Below, in pieces: positions 25,839 to 34,016 of a stretch of DNA of 64,000 bases (its first letter is position 1; the number at the start of each line of letters is the position of its first letter). The notes under the pieces were generated by a model that saw only the letters and a program-made list of their open reading frames with translations, was not told the origin of the DNA and searched no databases. Position numbers and translations under genes: made by a program. The stretch spans positions 157,432 to 221,431 of the forward strand of contig JANRID010000067.1 in NCBI GenBank assembly GCA_033765305.1, given 5' to 3'. The stretch is from RDXT01 sp033765305 (lineage in GTDB: Bacteria; Bacteroidota; Bacteroidia; J057).

Positions 25839-26365
25839 GGCGCGCGCATGTGTGACACGCAGCATTTTAGGTTTCGTTTTCCGCAGGCATGCCTGCATCT
25901 TTGCCCTGACGGATCAGCCCTGCAAACGGTCCGTTGAGGGAAGTAAGCAATGCGTTTGCGCAAGAAGGGCGTACATGCCGCCTTCCGGCGGATAACTTGC
26001 CCGAGTTCTGCTTCCTGGCTGCTGTATCAGCATCCGATTCCCGGCCGGGAGGCAGCATTGCGTATGCCTGCCACCCAAACCACCACGAATGTCCGCCTGC
26101 TGTACACGAATGTGTACACCCCTGCGCACGCTGCGCAGCGGGCCCCGGCTGCCAGGAAGGAAAACGGGACAAAAACCCCCGGTTTCTTACCATTCACCCT
26201 TGACATCCGGCGATTTGACCGAAAATACCGCTTTCCGCAGCATCCAGACCGGGTTCTGGCCGGGTATTTGCAGATTCCGGCATGGGAGTGCCTGGCATTC
26301 CCCGCCATGAAACGAGCATTGCTGATTCCTTCCTTTAGCTTGTCGTGCTTTACAATGGATTTCAA
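25839..26365. other. Gene-free interval upstream of the OmpA gene
   Basis: 527 bp in which I find no convincing gene. It contains a small GC hairpin GCCGCCTTCCGGCGG (about 25979-25993), a TAACTTG box (25993-25999), the palindrome at 26101-26118, and a candidate promoter box TAGCTTG (26336-26342) for the downstream gene. An open frame 25950-26369 has no signal, domain or plausible composition. Confidence 0.5.
26101..26118. promoter_or_regulatory. Perfect inverted repeat, operator-like
   Basis: TGTACAC-GAAT-GTGTACA, two perfect 7-bp arms with a 4-bp spacer, in a non-coding interval 248 bp before the OmpA-family gene. The size and spacing fit a dimeric regulator site better than a terminator (no T tract). 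Confidence 0.4.
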
Positions 26366-27619
26366 ATGACCCTGAGAGCCTACATCTACCTCCTTGCTTC
26401 ATGGTCGGTTGCCCTCGTTCTTCCTGTTGCGGCGCTGGGACAGACCTCGAAAAGCCCCGTCATGGCTGGGCTTTCGGCTACCTTTCTCGATTACAACGGC
26501 CTCCGGACAGGAGATTTCTTCAGAGTCCGTTCTTTCGACCCCGGCATCATGGTGGGCGCACATGTCTACCTGAGCCCGCTGATGAACCTCTCGCTGAGCT
26601 CGGCATTCGTGCCGGAATCGCGCTACCCGATGACGGAGAACAGCGAGGTGCTGACCTCGCTGATCGACATCAATGCGCTGGTGAAGTTCAAGACCAACGG
26701 TACCCTGCTGCCGGAGGACGCGCTGCTGGCGCCGTATTTCGCCACAGGCTTCGGCTTCAACACCGCCTCGAACAACTTCCGCATCTACGCGCCTGCCGGC
26801 CTCGGCCTGCAGATTCAGGTCAACCAGCACTTCAACTTCCAGCTGGAAGCCCTCTACAAACAGCGCTTCATGAAGGGGCACTTCCAGCCCCTCACCTACT
26901 CCGCCGGCTTCGTGTTTGCCATCTCCAACAACGAACGCACGACGATTAAAGATCCGGCCCCCAGCCCCCGCGAGGATCGCCTCGCCGACCGCGACCGCGA
27001 CGGCGTAGCCGACCGCGATGACCTCTGCCCCGATGAAAAAGGCCTGTCCATGTACCTCGGATGCCCGGAGAACGAGGAAGCCAAGAAGCCGGTGAAGCAG
27101 CCCGTCTATGCGGATGGATCGGGACAGAAGACTTCCCTGGAAGGGCCGAAAACACCGGAAGGGCCGGAAGGTCCGGAAGGTCCGGAAACACCGGAAGGAC
27201 CAAGCGAAATCAATACCGTAAAAACTGTCATCCCGCCTTCACCGCCTACGGCTGAAGAGCTCGACATTGTCCGCAAGGCTTCCGATAAAATCTTCTTCGA
27301 GCCCGGCAGCGACCAGCTGACGCAGGAAAGCCTTCTGGTGCTGGATGAGGTAGCTGCGATCCTGGCCAAGCACCCGGATTACAACCTCGAAGTGCTGGGC
27401 CATACCGACAATACCGGCTCCGCAGACGATAACCTGGTGCTCTCGATCAAGCGCGCCTTCAAGGTAAAATACTATCTGGTGTACCAGAAAGGCATCAAGC
27501 TCTCCCGGATCACGTCGGACGGCATGAGCTCCGCCAAGCCGATCTCGGACAATGCTTCCGGCCAGGGCCGCAAACTCAACCGCCGGGTCGATCTGACCCT
27601 CAAGCCCTCCGGGTACTGA
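26366..27619 (+). CDS. OmpA-family outer-membrane protein with TSP3 and Gly-Pro-Glu linker
   Basis: 417 residues from the ATG at 26366. A signal peptide ends near ALGQTS. Residues about 25-190 form an outer-membrane beta-barrel-like domain. A thrombospondin type 3 calcium segment (DRDRDGVADRDDLCPDE) follows, then a collagen-like linker of repeated GPEGPE units (about residues 265-285). The C-terminal OmpA domain has FFEPGSDQLT, LEVLGHTDNTGSADDN and RKLNRRVD, which bind peptidoglycan. It tethers outer membrane to cell wall. A hairpin terminator follows. Confidence 0.92.
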   Translation: MTLRAYIYLLASWSVALVLPVAALGQTSKSPVMAGLSATFLDYNGLRTGDFFRVRSFDPGIMVGAHVYLSPLMNLSLSSAFVPESRYPMTENSEVLTSLIDINALVKFKTNGTLLPEDALLAPYFATGFGFNTASNNFRIYAPAGLGLQIQVNQHFNFQLEALYKQRFMKGHFQPLTYSAGFVFAISNNERTTIKDPAPSPREDRLADRDRDGVADRDDLCPDEKGLSMYLGCPENEEAKKPVKQPVYADGSGQKTSLEGPKTPEGPEGPEGPETPEGPSEINTVKTVIPPSPPTAEELDIVRKASDKIFFEPGSDQLTQESLLVLDEVAAILAKHPDYNLEVLGHTDNTGSADDNLVLSIKRAFKVKYYLVYQKGIKLSRITSDGMSSAKPISDNASGQGRKLNRRVDLTLKPSGY

Positions 27620-27657
27620 AACTGGATTTTTGACCGAATCTGATAAAGCCTGTGTGA

Positions 27658-27683
27658 AAGCCTTCCCCCTGCGGGGAAGGCTT
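27658..27683 (+). terminator. Hairpin terminator after the OmpA gene
   Basis: An 11-bp perfect stem AAGCCTTCCCC / GGGGAAGGCTT with a 4-nt loop lies 38 bp past the stop at 27619, followed by ATCTGTTGT. Confidence 0.7.
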
Positions 27684-27849
27684 ATCTGTTGTATGCGCTG
27701 CGATGCAAGCATTCCGCAGCGCAGCCCCGTTGGAAAAGCGGAGCCCCTGCTGCAACTTTGCATGATGGGAATTGCGTATATACCCCAATTTCCCGCCGTA
27801 CGTCCGGATCTGCCTGCGCAGCTCCGGCCCATTATCGCCTAACATCCTG

Positions 27850-28512
27850 ATGCTCATGGATATCCAGCACCTGACCGAACGCTATGCCCGGTTGAGCCAC
27901 CGTGAGCGGCTGGAGGCCATCTTCGAGGATTTCGAGCGGGTGCTCGTAACCTCGTCCTTCGGCACGACATCCGCCATCCTCCTGCACCACCTGGCCCGCG
28001 TGCGGCCTGGCCATCCGGTATACTTTATCGATACCCAGTACCATTTCAAGGAAACCTACGCCTACGCCGAGGAGCTGAGCCGGCGCTGGAACCTGAATGT
28101 GGTGCCCGTGCAGCCCAAATTCAACGAGCACGCCTATACCCGCCTCGATTACACCTGGGCCCACGACCCGGATCTCTGCTGCTCGCTCAACAAAATCATG
28201 CCGCTCGAACCGCTCAAGGAGCAGCACCAGGTCTGGGTGTCCGGCATGCTGGGCGACGGCAACGAACTGCGGCGCAGCCAGAAGCTTTTCAAGCAGGAAG
28301 GCGCACTGCTGCGCTTTTACCCGTTTTTCGATATGAACGAGCAGGAAGGCTACTGGTACCGCGTCGCCAACGAGCTGCCCGATCATCCGCTCGAAGCCCG
28401 CGGCTACGGGTCCATCGGCTGCACGCACTGCACCCGGCGCGGCGCGGGCCGTTCCGGGCGCTGGGCAGGCTTCAGCAAAACGGAATGCGGCCTGCATACC
28501 CTGCAGAGCTGA
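27850..28512 (+). CDS. cysH: Adenylyl-sulfate (APS) reductase, CysH family
   Basis: 220 residues; ATG at 27850 or, two codons later, 27856. The PP-loop-like SSFGTTSAILLHH binds the nucleotide sulfate. Cysteine pairs CC in DLCCSLNKIMPL and CxxC in GCTHCTRR ligate a 4Fe-4S cluster, which points to APS rather than PAPS as substrate. The catalytic cysteine is in the C-terminal KTECGLH. It reduces activated sulfate to sulfite in cysteine synthesis. No other sulfate assimilation genes are in the window. Confidence 0.93.
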   Translation: MLMDIQHLTERYARLSHRERLEAIFEDFERVLVTSSFGTTSAILLHHLARVRPGHPVYFIDTQYHFKETYAYAEELSRRWNLNVVPVQPKFNEHAYTRLDYTWAHDPDLCCSLNKIMPLEPLKEQHQVWVSGMLGDGNELRRSQKLFKQEGALLRFYPFFDMNEQEGYWYRVANELPDHPLEARGYGSIGCTHCTRRGAGRSGRWAGFSKTECGLHTLQS

Positions 28513-28661
28513 GCGTATGGGATTCAGGGCCGGGCTTCGTACCTTTCGGGCACTTGAACAGAACGGAAGCGGAAACCGACGGCGGTCCTGCGTGCCGTAT
28601 GCATGCGCGGGCTGGCAGCGCAGTGCCGCGTATCCGGATCTGACATCTGCGATTTTTCCTA

Positions 28662-28669
28662 TATATTTG
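28662..28669 (+). promoter_or_regulatory. Candidate -7 promoter element of the amylase gene
   Basis: TATATTTG, an exact match to TAnnTTTG, lies 34 bp before the ATG at 28704. No matching TTTG lies 17-21 bp upstream. Confidence 0.45.
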
Positions 28670-28703
28670 AACTCTGTACCAACTGAACCCTAACTACGCT
28701 GCT

Positions 28704-31502
28704 ATGAAGCCCATTCGCCTTGTGTGCCTTCTGCTGCCGGCGCTGCTTTGCACGTCCGGCCCGCTCTCTGCACAATTGCTCCAGGTCGATCCGGTGCTGC
28801 CGACGCCGGCCGACTCGGTGACCATCCGCTACGACGCTACCAAAGGAAACGGCGAGCTGACCGGCATCTCGCCGGTGTACGCCCATGCCGGCATCATTAC
28901 CCAGAACAGCACCTCGCCCACCGACTGGAAATACGTGCAGGGCACCTGGGGCACGGCCGACCCGAAGGTGCTGATGACCGCCCTCGGCAACAACGTGCAC
29001 CGCATCGGCTACCGCATCCGCCCGTTTTACAGCAATTTCCCTGCTACGGATACCCTCAAGCGCCTGGCTTTCGTGTTCCGGAACCAGGACGGCAGCAAAG
29101 TCGGCCGCTCGCCGGACGGCTCGGATATTTTCTACCCGGCACACGACAAGCCCGGCCTGGGCGCCCGGATCGCATCGCCGGAGAACGGCAGCATCTACGA
29201 GCCCGGCGCCAGCATCCCGGTCCGCGCCGGCGCTTCGGCCAGCGCCACCCTCTCCCTGGCCTCCAACGGCTCCGTCATCAGCAGCGGCAGCGGACGGAAT
29301 CTGATCTCTACCCTCGCCGCCGGTGCCGCCGGTACCTATACCCTGAAGTTTACCGCCGTGGCCGGGGCGGAAACGAAAACGGATTCGATTACCTACACCG
29401 TGCGCGGCCCGGTGACAGTGCAGGATCCGCCTGCGGGCATTGTGGAAGGGATCAACTACCTGAATGACACCACCGTGATCCTGGCGCTCTATGCGCCCGG
29501 CAAGCAGTATGTCTATGTGCTCGGCGACTTCAACGGCTGGATTCCCGGCACGGAGCATTACATGAAAAAATCATCCGACGGCACCCTCTGGTGGACCGAG
29601 GTCCGCGGACTGACGCCGCAGCAGGAGTATGCCTTCCAGTACTTTGTCGATGGCGCGCTGCGCATTGCCGATCCTTATGCAGACAAGGTGCTCGACCCTT
29701 CCAACGACCCCTTTATCCCGGCCAGTACCTACCCCAACCTCAAGCCCTACCCTACCGGCCTGGCGTCGGGCATCGTATCCGTGCTGCAGACCGCACGCAC
29801 GCCGTACGTATGGCAGCATCCGCAGTACACCCGCCCCGCCAACGGCGATCTGGTAGTATATGAGCTGCTGGTCCGCGATTTCATCGCCGCGCATGACTAC
29901 AAAACGCTCATCGACACCCTCGACTACCTGCAGTACCTGGGGGTGAACGCCATCGAGCTGATGCCGGTGATGGAATTCGAGGGCAATATCAGCTGGGGCT
30001 ACAATCCGAGCTTCTTCTTTGCTCCGGATAAATACTACGGCACCGGCGACGCGCTGAAAGCCTTCATCGACTCCTGCCACGGGCGCGGCATGGTGGTCAT
30101 TCTCGATATGGTGCTCAACCACGCCTTCGGGCAGAGCCCGCTGGTGCAGCTGTACTGGAATCCGGCCACCAGCAGCCCGGCAGCCAACAGCCCCTGGTTC
30201 AATCCTGCTGCTACACACCCCTTCAATGTCGGCTATGATTTCAACCACGAAAGCCCGCAGACAAAGCGGCTGGTGGACCGGGTGCTGAAGTACTGGGTTA
30301 CGGAGTACAAATTCGACGGCTACCGGATGGACCTTTCGAAGGGATTCACCCAGACCAACTACGGCGGCGACGTGAATGCCTGGTCCCAGTACGATGCGGG
30401 CCGCATCGCCCTGATCAAGCGCATGTACGATGTGCTCAAGCAGACCGATCCCGATGTCTACTTCATCCTGGAGCACTTTGCGGCCAACAACGAGGAAAAA
30501 GAACTGGCAGACTACGGCATGATGCTGTGGGGCAATATGGTGGGCAGCTACAGCGCGGGCATCCGGGGGGTAGCCTCCAATTTCGACTGGATTTCCTACA
30601 AGTCCCGCAACTGGCAGCAGCCGCACGTGGTGGGCTACCTCGAAAGCCATGACGAGGAGCGTCTGATGGTGCATGCCCTGAACAGCGGCAGCTCCGGCCC
30701 GAACGGCTACAACGTCCGGAACCTCAATACGGCGCTTTCGCGCCTGGAAACGGCCGGCGCCTTCTTCTTCACGATTCCCGGACCGAAGATGTTCTGGCAG
30801 TTCGGCGAACTGGGCTATGATGTCAGCATCGATTTCAATGGACGCACCGGCCCCAAGCCCATCCGCTGGACCTACCTCAACAACCCCAGCCGCCGCCGGG
30901 TGTACGAAGTCTGGTCTTCGCTGATCAACCTCCGCAATTCCCAGCCGGTCTTCAGCACCAGCGACTTCACCCTGGCAGTTGCCAATCCGTACAAGCGGAT
31001 TCACCTGAACCACAGCAGCATGAACGTGACGGTGCTGGGCAACTTCGATGTGCGGACCGCCTCCGCAGCAGCCAATTTCCAGCATACCGGCTGGTGGTAC
31101 GAGTACTTCAGCCGTGACAGCATCAACGTCACCGACGTGGCGCAGCAGATTTCCCTGGCGCCCGGCGAGTACCGCCTCTATACCGATGTCCGGCTCAGCC
31201 GCCCGGCATTTGCCGTCAGCACCGATCCTTCCGAGACTTCCCTGCAGGGCGTTCGCCTCTATCCCAACCCTTCGCAGGGCATCTCCACGGTGGAGTTTGA
31301 ACTCGCAGAGCAGGGCGCAGTCCGCGTGACCCTGCATGACCTGTCCGGCAAGCTGATCCGGACCGTAGCCGAAGCGCCCGTGCGGCCCGCAGGGCTGTAC
31401 GAGTCGGAGGTGGATGCCAGCGGCCTGCCGGCGGGCATGTACCTGCTCCGGGTGCAGGCCGGTGCCGCCGAAACAACGCTCCGGCTGGCTGTCAGCCACT
31501 GA
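28704..31502 (+). CDS. Secreted GH13 alpha-amylase-family enzyme with T9SS tail
   Basis: 932 residues. A signal peptide (ending PLSAQ) leads to beta-sandwich modules, the second resembling a CBM48-type domain (VYVLGDFNGWIPG). The GH13 barrel runs from about residue 380, with region I DMVLNHAF, region II GYRMDLSKG (nucleophile Asp), region III FILEHFA (acid Glu) and region IV ESHDEE. All catalytic residues are present. The final 80 residues, VRLYPNPSQGISTV onwards, are a T9SS sorting domain, so the enzyme works on the surface or outside, degrading starch- or glycogen-like glucans. Confidence 0.93.
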   Translation: MKPIRLVCLLLPALLCTSGPLSAQLLQVDPVLPTPADSVTIRYDATKGNGELTGISPVYAHAGIITQNSTSPTDWKYVQGTWGTADPKVLMTALGNNVHRIGYRIRPFYSNFPATDTLKRLAFVFRNQDGSKVGRSPDGSDIFYPAHDKPGLGARIASPENGSIYEPGASIPVRAGASASATLSLASNGSVISSGSGRNLISTLAAGAAGTYTLKFTAVAGAETKTDSITYTVRGPVTVQDPPAGIVEGINYLNDTTVILALYAPGKQYVYVLGDFNGWIPGTEHYMKKSSDGTLWWTEVRGLTPQQEYAFQYFVDGALRIADPYADKVLDPSNDPFIPASTYPNLKPYPTGLASGIVSVLQTARTPYVWQHPQYTRPANGDLVVYELLVRDFIAAHDYKTLIDTLDYLQYLGVNAIELMPVMEFEGNISWGYNPSFFFAPDKYYGTGDALKAFIDSCHGRGMVVILDMVLNHAFGQSPLVQLYWNPATSSPAANSPWFNPAATHPFNVGYDFNHESPQTKRLVDRVLKYWVTEYKFDGYRMDLSKGFTQTNYGGDVNAWSQYDAGRIALIKRMYDVLKQTDPDVYFILEHFAANNEEKELADYGMMLWGNMVGSYSAGIRGVASNFDWISYKSRNWQQPHVVGYLESHDEERLMVHALNSGSSGPNGYNVRNLNTALSRLETAGAFFFTIPGPKMFWQFGELGYDVSIDFNGRTGPKPIRWTYLNNPSRRRVYEVWSSLINLRNSQPVFSTSDFTLAVANPYKRIHLNHSSMNVTVLGNFDVRTASAAANFQHTGWWYEYFSRDSINVTDVAQQISLAPGEYRLYTDVRLSRPAFAVSTDPSETSLQGVRLYPNPSQGISTVEFELAEQGAVRVTLHDLSGKLIRTVAEAPVRPAGLYESEVDASGLPAGMYLLRVQAGAAETTLRLAVSH

Positions 31503-31526
31503 TAGTCAAATACTGCATGATGCAGA

Positions 31527-31560
31527 CGGCGCAGCAGAGGTCTTCTGCTGCGCCGTTTCG
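31527..31560 (+). terminator. Terminator after the amylase gene
   Basis: A 13-bp perfect stem ACGGCGCAGCAGA / TCTGCTGCGCCGT followed by TTC. It sits between the convergent amylase and TM2 genes and may serve both. Confidence 0.75.
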
Positions 31561-31574
31561 TATCCGGGAAAAGC

Positions 31575-31919
31575 TCAGTCGGCGTAGCTGCCGCGCTTCG
31601 GCTTCAGATTCCGGACCAGAATGCGGATGAAATCAATCAGCCAGCCGATCCCGAAGAGCCCGCCGGTGAAGAGGTAGATAATCCCCCACGCGGTGTAGCC
31701 GAGGTAAAAGCGGTGGATGCCCAGATAACCGAGGAAAAAGGCCAGCAATGCCGCCGCAAGCCAGCTGTCGCCGGCTTTTGTGTCGGCGGGGGCGGCATCG
31801 GAAACGGGAGCAGCCTGCACGCTGACAGCTGCCGCTGCGGGGGCAGGCGCAGCAGCCTGCACAGACTGGGCCAGCCCGGCGATCAGCATCAGGCTGAGGA
31901 GCACATACAAGATACGCAT
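31575..31919 (-). CDS. TM2-domain protein with signal peptide
   Basis: 114 residues. A signal peptide (ending SVQAAAP) is followed by an Ala/Pro-rich segment of about 30 residues and a TM2 domain of two helices with LGYLGIHRFYLGYTAWGIIYL and GIGWLIDFIRI. TM2 proteins are small inner-membrane proteins without a settled biochemical role. Confidence 0.87.
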   Translation of the reverse strand: MRILYVLLSLMLIAGLAQSVQAAAPAPAAAAVSVQAAPVSDAAPADTKAGDSWLAAALLAFFLGYLGIHRFYLGYTAWGIIYLFTGGLFGIGWLIDFIRILVRNLKPKRGSYAD

Positions 31920-32078
31920 AGAACAACAAGTTAGGTTGATAGATTTGCCCTCCCGGGGTGTGCCGGTGCAAAGACCGCAGCCAGGCCCGGAGGTTGCATG
32001 GTAACTGCATGCGGCGGCATGCTGTTTCGAATTTCCCCTGCTGCCCTGCGGGCTGTGCGGAAAGGTGTATTCGAATAT

Positions 32079-32130
32079 TAACTTTGATAGATTTTCTATT
32101 TGCTATTGACTTATGTGCTAAACTTTGTTA
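32079..32130 (+). promoter_or_regulatory. tetR promoter with two operator-like motifs
   Basis: Two related 11-mers, TAACTTTGATA (32079-32089) and AAACTTTGTTA (32120-32130), lie 41 bp apart ahead of the tetR gene. TTTG at 32099-32102 with AAACTTTG at 32120-32127 (17-bp spacer) makes a promoter with one mismatch in the -7 box. The same 11-mer in perfect palindromic form occurs twice before the gene at 46356. Confidence 0.45.
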
Positions 32131-32154
32131 GTTTTGCTTACATATCTTCGTACC

Positions 32155-32739
32155 ATGGGCATCCACGAACGCCGCCAGCGCGAAATCGAATCCCAGCGCG
32201 TTGCCATTCTCCAGGCGGCCCGCAAGCTCGCCCTCCAGGACGGCTGGCCCCATGTGACCATCCGGAAAATCTCCGCCGAGATCGAGTACACCGCCCCGCT
32301 CATCTACGAGCGTTTCGAAAACAAAGAAGCTATTCTGCTGGAGCTGGAAGCCAGCGGATTCCGCCAGCTCCGGACTGCGCTGGAGGATGCCCGCAGCAGC
32401 AAGCGCGATCCGGAGCAGCAGCTCCTGGCCATGACCGGCGCCTGCTGGGACTGGGCCTTCGCCAACCGCGAGCTGTATCAGGTGATGTTCAACCTCGAAG
32501 GCATCCAGTCGCCTGTGGCTTCGCCTGCTGCCCTCGGCGAATCTGCGGCCCCGGTGCTGGACTGCATCCGCCAGATCCACCTCTTTGCCGTGCATACCGA
32601 AGCACTGTTTCTCACCTGGTGGGCCCTCGTGCATGGCAGCGTCTCGCTGCTCATGAGCGGCCAGGCGGGGCTCCCCCCTGCCCTCATGCGGCAGTACCTG
32701 CTCGAAGGCGTGCAGCGGCTGCTGACCTCCATGCGCTGA
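32155..32739 (+). CDS. TetR/AcrR-family transcriptional regulator
   Basis: 194 residues from the ATG at 32155. The N-terminal helix-turn-helix is typical: VAILQAARKLALQDGW, VTIRKISAEIEYTAPLIYERFENKEAIL. The C-terminal helical domain (about residues 65-190) with a WWALVHGSVSLL segment forms the ligand pocket and dimer face. Ligand unknown. Such regulators usually repress their own gene and a nearby or distant target; candidate operators are listed separately. Confidence 0.92.
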   Translation: MGIHERRQREIESQRVAILQAARKLALQDGWPHVTIRKISAEIEYTAPLIYERFENKEAILLELEASGFRQLRTALEDARSSKRDPEQQLLAMTGACWDWAFANRELYQVMFNLEGIQSPVASPAALGESAAPVLDCIRQIHLFAVHTEALFLTWWALVHGSVSLLMSGQAGLPPALMRQYLLEGVQRLLTSMR

Positions 32740-33122
32740 GCCGCTGCACGCCGGTCCTTTCCGCGCCAATCTTACATGCGCTTCTCCGCTCCCTGCCGGC
32801 CTGGAACCGCCTTCAGGCCCGCACACGTGCAGGCTGCCCGGCCCAATTCAGGCTTCCGGGCCCGGCGCATTACATGCGCAGGGATTTATGTCAGAATCTG
32901 AACAATATTTCTTCTAAAAAATCGTCCTGTAATCAGCATCTTTTCAAGTGAATTCTCGTTAATAGAACTGAAGCCCGAACAAGTTTCAAGTGCCTGAAGC
33001 GCCCGGTCCGCCGGGAAACCGACGGCATACGCACAACGAAATATCTGCATATGCAGATACGTTAATGCATTTGCAGGGCAGCAGTTCTTCTACACTCGCA
33101 CAGTCTATATCGCCTGAACATC
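32740..33122. other. Gene-free interval between tetR and the universal stress gene
   Basis: 383 bp without a credible reading frame. The left part is GC-rich, and an AT-rich patch lies at about 32886-32965. The notable element is the 18-bp palindrome at 33042-33059. Confidence 0.5.
33042..33059. promoter_or_regulatory. 18-bp perfect palindrome upstream of the universal stress gene
   Basis: TATCTGCATATGCAGATA is identical on both strands, with no central spacer, 63 bp before the ATG at 33123. A related half site, TGCATTTGCAG, follows at 33066-33076. It looks like an operator for a dimeric regulator. Confidence 0.45.
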
Positions 33123-33959
33123 ATGAAACGCATTCTCGTTCCGATCGATCTCCGCTCCGATTACGAAAACACGCTGAACTACGCCCGTTCCGTTGCGCAG
33201 CGGGCCGGTGCCGAGCTTACGCTGCTGCTCCGGGCTTTCCCGGGCCTTGCCCGCAGCGCAGTCCGCGGATACACCGCAGGCGAGGACGCACGGCTGCTTC
33301 CGCTTCCCGGAACCCGTGCTGCGCAGGCGCTCAGCGCGATCTGCCAGTCGCTGCGGGAAGAGCAGGTGGCGTTCCGGCTCCGCTTCACTTCCGGGCGCAC
33401 CATCCCGGCCATCATCCGCGAATCGGAGCGCAGCAGCTATGATCTGCTCATGGTTGCCGGCGAAACAGTCTCCGGCGCATTCCGCTGGCTGCGCGGCGCC
33501 ATTGCTACCCGCCTCATCGGCGGCGTGCGCGTGCCGGTGTTTGTGGTGCCGGCCCGCAGCCGATTCAACGAGATCCGCCACATTACCTATGCCGTGGACC
33601 TCAACGACTACGACCCCGCCATCGTGCAGCAGGTCAAGTCGATTGCTTCGCTCTTCGATGCCAAGCTTACCATCGCCCACGTCAACGAGACCTACCAGGA
33701 ATCGGACCGCGAGCGCTATCTGCTGAGCCTGGAGCGCACCATCTCCGATACCCTCGACTATCCCAAGGTGTACTATAAATTCTTCGATCATGCCGATCCC
33801 TTCGGCGGCATCAAGAAGTTTGTTTCCATGAGCGACAGCAACCTGCTCGCCATGATCAACCGGAAAAAATTCACCTGGAAGGATCTCTTTTCGCCGAAAA
33901 GCCTCACCCGCAAGATGGCCAAGGAAATATCGATCCCGCTGCTTGCGTTTAAGAAGTGA
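33123..33959 (+). CDS. Tandem universal stress protein (UspA family)
   Basis: 278 residues with two UspA-like halves. The first begins MKRILVPIDLRSDYENTLNYA and contains ESERSSYDLLMVAGE and IGGVRVPVFVVPA. The second begins about residue 150 with HITYAVDLNDYDPAIVQQV and ends with a basic segment before ISIPLLAFKK. Usp proteins bind nucleotides and support survival under stress. A palindrome lies upstream and a terminator downstream, so the gene is monocistronic. Confidence 0.9.
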   Translation: MKRILVPIDLRSDYENTLNYARSVAQRAGAELTLLLRAFPGLARSAVRGYTAGEDARLLPLPGTRAAQALSAICQSLREEQVAFRLRFTSGRTIPAIIRESERSSYDLLMVAGETVSGAFRWLRGAIATRLIGGVRVPVFVVPARSRFNEIRHITYAVDLNDYDPAIVQQVKSIASLFDAKLTIAHVNETYQESDRERYLLSLERTISDTLDYPKVYYKFFDHADPFGGIKKFVSMSDSNLLAMINRKKFTWKDLFSPKSLTRKMAKEISIPLLAFKK

Positions 33960-33983
33960 GACCATCTCAAACAAACACCGGAG

Positions 33984-34008
33984 GCGGGCGCCGCGAGGCG
34001 CCCGCTTT
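33984..34008 (+). terminator. Terminator between the universal stress and pyruvate carboxylase genes
   Basis: A 9-bp stem GCGGGCGCC / GGCGCCCGC with a GCGA loop, followed by TTT on the plus strand, between the two convergent stops. Confidence 0.7.
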
Positions 34009-34016
34009 CCTGTTGA

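Noticed and set aside
25950..26369. Possible 139-codon gene between the lipoprotein and OmpA genes
   Set aside because: No signal peptide, domain or conserved-looking segment; composition is mixed and the frame crosses the operator-like palindrome and the candidate promoter box.
29571..31499. A 642-codon minus-strand frame opposite the GH13 amylase
   Set aside because: Shadow of the amylase, which has all catalytic motifs and a sorting domain on the plus strand.
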